From contig JAEDJS010000015.1 of NCBI GenBank assembly GCA_016296205.1, forward strand, positions 1 to 34,669: 34,669 bases of DNA, written 5' to 3'. The notes below the pieces were generated by a model. It was not told the origin of the DNA. It worked only from the letters and a program-made list of their open reading frames with translations, and did not search any database. This DNA is from Treponema sp. GTDB taxonomy: Bacteria; Spirochaetota; Spirochaetia; Treponematales; Treponemataceae. How positions within the stretch are numbered: the first letter of the stretch is position 1; every line of letters begins with the position of its first letter. Below are positions 1 to 6,800 of this stretch, piece by piece. A program made the position numbers and the translations under genes.

Positions 1-54
1 CAAACTTTAGGTAAGATAAAGCCGCGCTATTTTAGCGGTTTTATCTTACACTCC
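1..54. repeat. 54-bp hairpin repeat, copy 1
   Basis: Copy 1 of a 54-bp intergenic repeat just downstream of the lipoprotein gene. It contains a 15-bp stem (GTAAGATAAAGCCGC at 11-25 against 35-49, one G-U pair) with the loop GCTATTTTA. Copy 2 lies at 1374-1427. The two copies differ at only two positions, which pair with each other. Neither strand has a T-run after the stem, so it is not a textbook intrinsic terminator. The window starts inside or at the edge of the unit, so its left boundary is unknown. Confidence 0.85.
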
Positions 55-62
55 AGTACAAT

Positions 63-1337
63 TTATTTTGCAAAGAACATAACCTGCGAATCAACAGGCA
101 CACTTACAATTGTTGAACCATTTCTCTGAGAATTTGTAGCATCCTTTAGTCTAAGACCGTTTGCTTCTTTTTTATACAGATAGATTTTTTCACCGCCATT
201 GTCAGACAACCCCAAAGCTCCATCCCAATCGACTTTTAATTCCTGAGCAATAAAATAACCCATGTTAACTTTGCCGCTTAAATTATCTCTAGTCCAAGTG
301 TAATTTCTTCCTTCATTAAAACTGATTGTTCCGTAATTTGAACTGTTAAACGAAGGTCCAAATGCTCTCAAAGAAGAATAAGCGTTTGAACGACGTGTTG
401 TTTCTTCTTCTAGAAGATTATCAAGATTTTCGGAAATTGTAACATAATTGTAACTTTTTGGTTTTCCGCTCTGATCAGTAAATGAGATTACGATAAAATT
501 GTCGCGACGGATTGTAACACTGATTGGAGTATCTGATACTTTCCATTCACCACGGGAATTTTTTTCAGCCCCTTTGTATTCAAATGTATTTTTTGAACCG
601 GCTGGAGTTGTGAATGTTATCTTTTTGTTTTCTTTATCAATTTCAAAAATTGCTTTCTTATTAACTTCGGCAATATCAATTTCTTTGGCCTGAATCATTG
701 AAGTATAACTTTCCGGATACCATTTGAGTTCTTCAACTTTTGTCCATTCACTATTGTCTTTTATTTCTACATCCCGTTCATCAGCTGTTACAGAAGTTGT
801 TCCATCTGCAAACATTTTAAACAGACGGAGATTGTAACTAAAACACCAGCCTTCTGAACCATCCTGAGTCAAAACTTTAAGCCACTTACCAGTTATAGAA
901 CTTGAACCGGTTAAAGAAGCTTCATTTTGATCTGCATAGAGAACACGGATAATTTCTCCAAGACGCAAACGATAAATCTGTTTTGAAGTATTAATTTTTT
1001 CTGCACGGATTGGAAGTCCATCAAGAACACAGCGAGCATAAGTATTTTCGTAATCTGAATATTTAGCGGCAAGTTTTTTTGCTTTGCCTTTTGATACTGG
1101 TTCACTCAACTGCCACAAAGGAACTTCGATTTTTTCTTTTGTTCCCGGAATACCCATTACATATTCATGAAAAATATTTGACTTAATGTAAACCGGAACA
1201 ATTGTACCGTCGCCCATATTGTATGCAGGCATGTTCCACAAAAGTACGCTGTAACCCATTGTTCCACAAGATGAAAGTACTAACAAAAAAAGTACTGTTG
1301 CAAGCATTAATAATTTTTCTGCGGATTTTTTTATCAT
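63..1337 (-). CDS. SH3-type lipoprotein, hypothetical
   Basis: Predicted exported lipoprotein of about 424 aa. The N-terminus is Met-Ile-Lys-Lys, a hydrophobic stretch and a lipobox LSSC with the acylated Cys at residue 24, so the mature protein should be membrane-anchored on the periplasmic side. A bacterial SH3-like region lies at about residues 105-173 (segments such as RLRLGEIIRVLY and GKWLKVL, then GWCF). Such domains usually bind peptides or cell wall, but the ligand is not visible here. The C-terminal half is mixed beta-rich sequence with no recognised motif. Two start codons lie six bases apart (1343 and 1337). The GGGGAG ribosome site at 1347-1352 sits 3 nt from the first and 9 nt from the second, so the second is preferred. 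The gene is flanked on both sides by copies of the 54-bp hairpin repeat, so it is probably its own transcription unit. Confidence 0.75.
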   Translation of the reverse strand: MIKKSAEKLLMLATVLFLLVLSSCGTMGYSVLLWNMPAYNMGDGTIVPVYIKSNIFHEYVMGIPGTKEKIEVPLWQLSEPVSKGKAKKLAAKYSDYENTYARCVLDGLPIRAEKINTSKQIYRLRLGEIIRVLYADQNEASLTGSSSITGKWLKVLTQDGSEGWCFSYNLRLFKMFADGTTSVTADERDVEIKDNSEWTKVEELKWYPESYTSMIQAKEIDIAEVNKKAIFEIDKENKKITFTTPAGSKNTFEYKGAEKNSRGEWKVSDTPISVTIRRDNFIVISFTDQSGKPKSYNYVTISENLDNLLEEETTRRSNAYSSLRAFGPSFNSSNYGTISFNEGRNYTWTRDNLSGKVNMGYFIAQELKVDWDGALGLSDNGGEKIYLYKKEANGLRLKDATNSQRNGSTIVSVPVDSQVMFFAK

Positions 1338-1361
1338 TTTCATTTTCTCCCCATAAATAAT

Positions 1362-1380
1362 AAGTTTGCAACGCAAACTT
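1362..1380. promoter_or_regulatory. palindrome upstream of lipoprotein gene, possible operator
   Basis: AAGTTTGC-AAC-GCAAACTT is a perfect 8-bp inverted repeat with a 3-nt centre. It lies about 25 bp upstream of the lipoprotein start, immediately before a TATTAT-like -10 on the minus strand. It overlaps the edge of hairpin repeat copy 2 by seven bases. The position fits a repressor operator, but it could equally be part of the repeat boundary. Confidence 0.35.
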
Positions 1381-1427
1381 TAGGTGAGATAAAGCCGCGC
1401 TATTTTAGCGGTTTTATCTCACACTCC
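1374..1427. repeat. 54-bp hairpin repeat, copy 2
   Basis: Second copy of the repeat at 1-54, between pepF (stop at 1437) and the lipoprotein gene. The stem arms are 1384-1398 and 1408-1422. Relative to copy 1, A13 is G1386 and T47 is C1420. These two bases pair with each other, so an A-T pair became a G-C pair and the stem is conserved. The other 52 positions are identical. Confidence 0.85.
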
Positions 1428-1436
1428 TCCCAATAC

Positions 1437-3239
1437 CTACAAAATTTTATCAAGTTCATCTACAATGTTTTTAAACACATCCAATGCATCTTGAACCGGC
1501 TTTGTGCTTTCCATATCAACACCTGCCACTTTTAAACTTTCTATCGGGTAACGACTTCCTCCGCTTTTGAGGAATTTAAAATAATCTTCTTTTTCTGACT
1601 GGCCGCCAGTTGTAACTCTTTTTGCAAGAGCAAGTGCTGCAGAAATTCCAGTTGCATATTTATAAACATAAAATGCGTTGTAAAAATGAGGAATACGCAG
1701 ACCTTCCATATCGGAGTTGCTTTCAAATTCCATTTCCGGGCCAAAATAATCAACAAGAAGCTGACGGTAAATTCCTCGCAAAACTGTTGCATTCAATGGC
1801 TGACCATTTTCTACCATTTCATGTGCTTTAAGTTCAAACTCGGCAAACATTGTCTGACGGTAAAGTGTTGCAAGAATATCACTGGCGCGCATACTCAAAA
1901 GGTAAGCTTTCATCCTGCCGTCATTTTTTTCTTCTGCCTGTTTAAGCAAATACTGGAAAACCAGTTCTTCATTAAATGTTGATGCTACTTCTGCTTCAAA
2001 AATTGTGTAGTTATAGCTCAGATACGGATTGTTGTGAACACTGTACCAGGAATGCATACTGTGCCCGCCTTCGTGAGCCATTGTAAAAACATCCCGAATT
2101 ACATCTTCTTTATAATTCAACAAAATGTACGGATAACCAACATAACCACCACTGCTGAATGCCCCTGAACGCTTTCCTTTATTTTCGTAACGGTCGCACC
2201 ATCCATTTAAAAGTCCACCGCAAAGTGTATCTGTATATTCCTTGCCAAGAATTGCCATTGCATTACGGCAGATTTCTACGCTTTCTTCATAAGTTGTGTG
2301 AGTATCTACATCTGCAACTAAAGGAGCGTAAACGTCGTAATGTTTGAGATGATCAACTTTAAGAGCACGCTTTCTAATTGAATAATATTTGTGCAGCGGT
2401 TCAAGATTTTTGCGGACAGTTTCTACAAGATTTTTATAAACACTAACCGGAACTTTATTTGAATAAAGAGCAGCTTCCAGAGATGAATTATATCCACGTG
2501 CTCTTGCAGAAAAAACATCGTCGTTAACACTACCTGCATACAAAGTTGCCAAAGTATTCTGATGAGCTTCGTAAGTTGCATAAAATTTCTGATATGCTTC
2601 CCTGCGGATTTCTCTATCTGGATTATCCATAAACTGGGACCATGTTGTCTGTGTTAATGCTTTTTCTGTTCCGTCTATTTTTACTGTTCCAAAATTAAGG
2701 TCAACATTTGTAAGAAGACTAAAAGTATTATAAGCAGTCTGAGCACTTTCATTCTGCAATGCTAAAATTCGTTCTTCTTTTTCGCTTAAAATGTAAGGCT
2801 TCATGTGAACGCTTTTTTTAACAAATATTATAAAATCTGCAAACTGTGGTTGTTCAATCCACTGGTTTAATTTTTCGTCCTCAATAGCCATCAATTCCGG
2901 AGTATAAAAACTTATCCGGCTTTCTGAATCTGTAACTGCCATCATCACCCGGCCGTGTTTTTCCTGGGCGGCAGAATCACCTTCATCGGCAGAATGCTGC
3001 AAACTTGCATACTGATAAACTTGTTCGATTGTTCTGTCCAGTTCTTCCAGTGCTTTAAGAGAAGCAAGAAGAGTTTCTGAATTTTCTGATAATTTTCCTT
3101 TAAATGAACAAACTTTTTCTGTTAATTCTGAAATTTTTGCAAGATCTTTTTCCCAATCTGCATCACTTTTATAAAGCTGTGAAAGGTCCCATTTGTCTGA
3201 CTGTGGAACATCTTTTCTTTCTGGAATTGAATTTTTCAT
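1437..3239 (-). CDS. pepF: oligoendopeptidase F (M3 family)
   Basis: Cytosolic zinc metallopeptidase of 600 aa, the normal length for PepF, which degrades short peptides of roughly 7-17 residues. The zinc site HEGGH is at residues 389-393 within MAHEGGHSMHSW, and the downstream glutamate region (YTIFEAEVASTFNEEL) supplies the third ligand. No signal peptide is present. The N-terminal RKDVPQSDKWDLSQLY block is characteristic of the family. There is no Shine-Dalgarno before the ATG; instead a -10 like TATTAT ends 6 nt upstream, so the mRNA may be leaderless. It follows the AAA+ gene by 84 bp but appears to have its own promoter. Confidence 0.95.
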   Translation of the reverse strand: MKNSIPERKDVPQSDKWDLSQLYKSDADWEKDLAKISELTEKVCSFKGKLSENSETLLASLKALEELDRTIEQVYQYASLQHSADEGDSAAQEKHGRVMMAVTDSESRISFYTPELMAIEDEKLNQWIEQPQFADFIIFVKKSVHMKPYILSEKEERILALQNESAQTAYNTFSLLTNVDLNFGTVKIDGTEKALTQTTWSQFMDNPDREIRREAYQKFYATYEAHQNTLATLYAGSVNDDVFSARARGYNSSLEAALYSNKVPVSVYKNLVETVRKNLEPLHKYYSIRKRALKVDHLKHYDVYAPLVADVDTHTTYEESVEICRNAMAILGKEYTDTLCGGLLNGWCDRYENKGKRSGAFSSGGYVGYPYILLNYKEDVIRDVFTMAHEGGHSMHSWYSVHNNPYLSYNYTIFEAEVASTFNEELVFQYLLKQAEEKNDGRMKAYLLSMRASDILATLYRQTMFAEFELKAHEMVENGQPLNATVLRGIYRQLLVDYFGPEMEFESNSDMEGLRIPHFYNAFYVYKYATGISAALALAKRVTTGGQSEKEDYFKFLKSGGSRYPIESLKVAGVDMESTKPVQDALDVFKNIVDELDKIL

Positions 3240-3245
3240 ACTATT

Positions 3246-3274
3246 ATAATAGCAGATTTTTTTAAAAGTGTGTA
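3246..3274 (-). promoter_or_regulatory. pepF promoter, leaderless type
   Basis: On the minus strand TACACA (3269-3274), a 17-bp spacer and TATTAT (3246-3251) are followed by exactly 6 nt and the pepF ATG. An overlapping TATAAT lies 3 nt from the ATG. Both place the transcription start at or within the start codon. Confidence 0.45.
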
Positions 3275-3323
3275 GGTGTGAAGGTTGATTTTATAACAAT
3301 TTGTTATTATTTTACAGAAATTT

Positions 3324-4484
3324 TTACATTTCCAAACTGGCAGATTTTATGTCATCCAGGTTGAATTTTTCACGACCCTGCTGAGCGGCAATAAGAGTTG
3401 CTCTGTTCAAACTGGATTCGATTTTTGCACAACTCCAGCCTTTACTTACGGCCGCCACCTTTTGAGCAGTTACCTCATCCTCTGGATTTTTACCCTTCAT
3501 GTACATTTGTGCAAGTTTAATTCTACTTTCTTCATCCGGATATGGAACTCTAACTTTTGCATCAAATCTTCCAGGTCTTACAAGAGCCTCATCCAATGAT
3601 TGAATACTGTTTGTTGCAGCCAGAACAAGAATTCCTTTGTTTGCTTCAAATCCGTCCAGTTCATTTAATAATGCAGTTACAATTCTTGTATTTTCTGTTT
3701 CGATTGCACTTCCGGAATAATTTCTTTTTGTTCCAATCCCGTCAAATTCATCAATAAAAACAATACATGGGGCTTTTCTTCTTGCTTTTTTAAATAAAAG
3801 CTTTACCTTCATTGGTCCAATTGCCATAAACATGCTTTCAAAATCTGTAGCCTTTGCCGGAATAAAATTTACTTTTGCTTCACCGGCCATCGCTTTTGCA
3901 AAATGAGTTTTACCGTTTCCAGGATCACCTTCCAGAAGAATTCCTTTTGGCATGCGGATATTTTTCTTTTCATAGGCAGAAGGATTTTTCATTATGTCCA
4001 TAATCTGAACCATGTCCCGCTTTAAATTATCCATTCCTACAACATCTTTAAAAGTAACACCGGTTTTTCTTACAACTTTAAAAGTATTTGGCGAAACAAA
4101 TTTTCTAAAAACAAGCACAATGATTGCAGCAAAAATTCCATAGAATATTAAGTCGAATACAAAACTTATTGTCTGGGAAAAATCTTTTTCTTCGGAAACA
4201 GACACGCCGTTCCTCATTAAAAATTCTTTTAATTCAGTTGAATCAGGATTGTCGGTTACAAAAATATTATCTGTGCCGTCTGTAAAAATTATTTTGTCTT
4301 TCTTTAAATTTGCAGATTGAATTTTCTGTTCACTTACCTGCTGATAAAATTCTTTATAAGAAACAAAATTTTCTGCCGGACCAAAACCAATTAAACTATT
4401 AATCTGATTCTGGAACAAAAAATATACTGCTGCAAGAATTAATAAAACAGCAGAAAAAACTTTTACAAACTTTGCTTTATTCAT
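3324..4484 (-). CDS. FtsH-like membrane AAA+ ATPase lacking the protease domain
   Basis: A 386-aa protein built like the first half of FtsH. A transmembrane segment lies at about 7-24, an extracytoplasmic segment of about 80 residues follows, a second transmembrane segment lies at about 107-127, and then a full AAA+ module. Visible motifs are Walker A GDPGNGKT (186-193), Walker B IVFIDEFD (241-248), the second region of homology ending VRPGRFD (302-308) with both arginines, and a C-terminal helical subdomain. The pore loop reads MFMAIGP where FtsH has MFVGVG. The protein stops right after the AAA+ lid; the M41 peptidase domain with HEXXH is absent and no remnant lies in the 84 bp before pepF. 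It starts 3 bp after the ada-like stop with an AGGAG ribosome site, so it is in that operon. It may act as an unfoldase, chaperone or dislocase, or work with a separate peptidase. Confidence 0.85.
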   Translation of the reverse strand: MNKAKFVKVFSAVLLILAAVYFLFQNQINSLIGFGPAENFVSYKEFYQQVSEQKIQSANLKKDKIIFTDGTDNIFVTDNPDSTELKEFLMRNGVSVSEEKDFSQTISFVFDLIFYGIFAAIIVLVFRKFVSPNTFKVVRKTGVTFKDVVGMDNLKRDMVQIMDIMKNPSAYEKKNIRMPKGILLEGDPGNGKTHFAKAMAGEAKVNFIPAKATDFESMFMAIGPMKVKLLFKKARRKAPCIVFIDEFDGIGTKRNYSGSAIETENTRIVTALLNELDGFEANKGILVLAATNSIQSLDEALVRPGRFDAKVRVPYPDEESRIKLAQMYMKGKNPEDEVTAQKVAAVSKGWSCAKIESSLNRATLIAAQQGREKFNLDDIKSASLEM

Positions 4485-4487
4485 TAA

Positions 4488-5408
4488 TTAATTCTCCTGA
4501 TATTCTGCGACTTGCTTTTTCATTAACTCAACAAGTTCATCTTTTGTAAAAAGACCACAGTTAACAAGTTCCACACACTGTTCGCTGTTTGATTTATTGA
4601 ACAGCAGAAGGTCATCTGTATTAATAGTACAGTTAACGCCAGCATCAAGCATTTTTCTAATTGGGTGAACAGCATAACTTTCTACTGCTCCCAGCATAAC
4701 ATTGCTTTCCGGGCAAACATTGCAGCGGATTTTATTGTCTCTTAAAAATGCCAGAACATCTGGATCTTTTGCAGCACCAATTCCATGCTGAACTTCATTC
4801 AACTCAAATAATTCCACAAAGCGGCGAACACTTTCTGCACTAGAAAATTCCCCGATATGAAATTTTTTCTTTATCCCTAATTTTGCTGCCAGATCAAAAA
4901 TGTATTTAAAATCTTCAATTCCGTCTTCAACTTCCGGACCATAAACGTCAATGCTTTTAAAAACTCCAGATTCCAAAAGCTCAGGAACCCACTTCTGAAT
5001 TTTATCTTTTGGAAAAACTTTGCTCATTCCTAATTCCGGTAAAAATTTAATCCGGTTTGAATACTGGGAAACAAGTTTTTTAATAAGTTCAATTAAATTA
5101 TTTACCCCGCCCATTTGTCCAACAAACTGCAGATCACATGACCCTTCGATTACTTTTACACCATCGCCAATTGCGTCCTGCAGTGTAAGGTTGAATACAT
5201 CTTCAACATCTTTTGCAGTTTTAATTCTTGGCCGAGTGTAAGGTGCAATAATATTTTCATGCATATCATCAAGGCCATTAAGCTTACGAGGAAAGTCTGG
5301 AATGTAAAAACCTGCCCATGGAACATAAGACGCATAACGCATTCCTAAATTAAGATGATTATGAACATCAACCTTTGGACAATCAATAAAATCAGATACT
5401 ATTACCAT
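4488..5408 (-). CDS. adenosine deaminase family amidohydrolase
   Basis: A 306-aa metal-dependent amidohydrolase of the adenosine deaminase family; the expected reaction is hydrolytic deamination of adenosine or a related purine. The landmarks are in the right order: HNH pair at H16/H18 (PKVDVHNHL), HIGE at 184-187 with the catalytic glutamate, the metal ligand in VQHG at H208, CPESN at 232-236, and TDD at 264-266. It is shorter than classical adenosine deaminase (about 330-350 aa), and the substrate could be adenine or a modified nucleoside. GGAGG sits 7 nt before the ATG. It lies 18 bp after mnmE and 3 bp before the AAA+ gene, an operon arrangement. Confidence 0.85.
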   Translation of the reverse strand: MVIVSDFIDCPKVDVHNHLNLGMRYASYVPWAGFYIPDFPRKLNGLDDMHENIIAPYTRPRIKTAKDVEDVFNLTLQDAIGDGVKVIEGSCDLQFVGQMGGVNNLIELIKKLVSQYSNRIKFLPELGMSKVFPKDKIQKWVPELLESGVFKSIDVYGPEVEDGIEDFKYIFDLAAKLGIKKKFHIGEFSSAESVRRFVELFELNEVQHGIGAAKDPDVLAFLRDNKIRCNVCPESNVMLGAVESYAVHPIRKMLDAGVNCTINTDDLLLFNKSNSEQCVELVNCGLFTKDELVELMKKQVAEYQEN

Positions 5409-5426
5409 ATTTGTTCCTCCAAAAAA

Positions 5427-6800
5427 TTATTTCCCAACACAGAAATGACTGAATATACTTTCCAGAACATCATCGGGGGTTATTTCACCGGTTACCTCTC
5501 CAAGTGAATCAAGACAATCTTCCAGATCCTGCACAACAGCATCCAGTGAATAATGATCTTCTTCTGCTTCCAGCGCGTGGCTTATTCTTACCAATGCTTC
5601 CTGAACTGCAACTTTTTGCCGCTCAGTTCCAAGACCTGCATGTTCTTTATCACCAGTCTGCTGACTATTCAAAATATTTTTGCTGGCTGCAATAAGGTCG
5701 CCAATTCCTGTTCCTTTTTTTGCACTAACAAATACATTTGGAATTTTATCTGACTGGAATTTATTAATCGATTCAACTTTATCGCATTTATTCCAAACCA
5801 AAATCAGCGGAATATTTTTTTTTGCAAGTATAAATTCCTTATCTTCATCTGCAAGGCCACAGTCTGAATCAACCAGATAAAAAATCAGATCGGCTTCTTT
5901 ACTCAAATCTTTTGTGCGGCTTACACCAACTGCTTCAACATAATCTTCTGTTTCACGCAAACCGGCAGTGTCAAAAAGTCTTACAGGGATTCCATCAAAG
6001 CTTGCCCAGCATTCAAGATAATCTCGTGTTGTTCCTTCAATGTCGCTTACAATTGCACGTTCTTCTTTTAAAAGTGAATTGAACAGACTTGATTTTCCTG
6101 CATTTGTTTTTCCGCAAAGAACAACTCGTGCTCCATCCTGATATAATTTTTCTGCTCCCCAGGAATTTACTAGAGACTGCAAACGTTTTTTAGCCAGAAG
6201 AATTTTTTCGTGATCAAATGCATCGGAAATAGTTTCTTCATCTTCGGGATATTCAATTTCTACTTCAATGGCGGCAAGAGTATCAACAACAAGTTTTTTA
6301 ATATCGTTGATTTCTTCAAACAGTTCTCCGGCAAGGCGACCAGCGGCATGACCACGACTAACATCAGTTTTGCTGTCAATAATTTCCCTAATTGCTTCTG
6401 CTTTTGTTAAATCACTTTTCCCGTTGATGTATCCCCGGAATGTGTATTCACCCCGTTCTGCCTGTCTGAACCCATTTTTTAAAAGAAGAGAATGAATTGA
6501 TTTTACAACGCTTGTTCCTCCATGACAGAAAATTTCTACCATGTCTTCGCCAGTAAAGCTTTTTGGTCCTCTATAAACACCAACCATTACTTCATCAATT
6601 TTTTCTTTACCGTCAACAATCCAGCCGTAAACAAGAGTGTTACCTTCTGCTTCCTTTAAAGCCTTTGGACGAGAAAATTTTTCTGCTAAAAGTTCAATAC
6701 AGTTTTTTCCACTGCCACGAACAATTCCCAAAGCACCAGGAGCCAAAGCTGTAGCAATGGCAGCAATTGGTTCTTCGGGAGTATAACCTAGATTAGTCAT
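5427..6800 (-). CDS. mnmE: tRNA uridine-5-carboxymethylaminomethyl modification GTPase MnmE
   Basis: A 457-aa GTPase that with MnmG builds the cmnm5 group on wobble U34 of certain tRNAs. The N-terminal tetrahydrofolate-binding domain runs to about residue 120. The G domain carries G1 GKTNAGKSS (230-238), G2 GTTRD (256-260), G3 DTAG (277-280) followed by LRETED, and G4 NKCD (337-340). The C-terminal CVGK (454-457) provides the essential cysteine. Length and motifs are normal. Its ATG overlaps the last 8 nt of the upstream DUF4015 gene and there is only a weak ribosome site, which suggests translational coupling. mnmG is not in the window. Confidence 0.97.
   Translation of the reverse strand: MTNLGYTPEEPIAAIATALAPGALGIVRGSGKNCIELLAEKFSRPKALKEAEGNTLVYGWIVDGKEKIDEVMVGVYRGPKSFTGEDMVEIFCHGGTSVVKSIHSLLLKNGFRQAERGEYTFRGYINGKSDLTKAEAIREIIDSKTDVSRGHAAGRLAGELFEEINDIKKLVVDTLAAIEVEIEYPEDEETISDAFDHEKILLAKKRLQSLVNSWGAEKLYQDGARVVLCGKTNAGKSSLFNSLLKEERAIVSDIEGTTRDYLECWASFDGIPVRLFDTAGLRETEDYVEAVGVSRTKDLSKEADLIFYLVDSDCGLADEDKEFILAKKNIPLILVWNKCDKVESINKFQSDKIPNVFVSAKKGTGIGDLIAASKNILNSQQTGDKEHAGLGTERQKVAVQEALVRISHALEAEEDHYSLDAVVQDLEDCLDSLGEVTGEITPDDVLESIFSHFCVGK

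Noticed and set aside
11..49. Intrinsic terminator call for the 54-bp hairpin repeats
   Set aside because: The stem is strong, but neither strand has a T-run after it in either copy, so it was annotated as a repeat instead.
3240..3324. FtsH-like gene as a recent truncation or pseudogene with a lost protease domain downstream
   Set aside because: The 84 bp before pepF hold no protease remnant in any frame, and the AAA+ module ends cleanly with its own stop; it looks like a stable short form.
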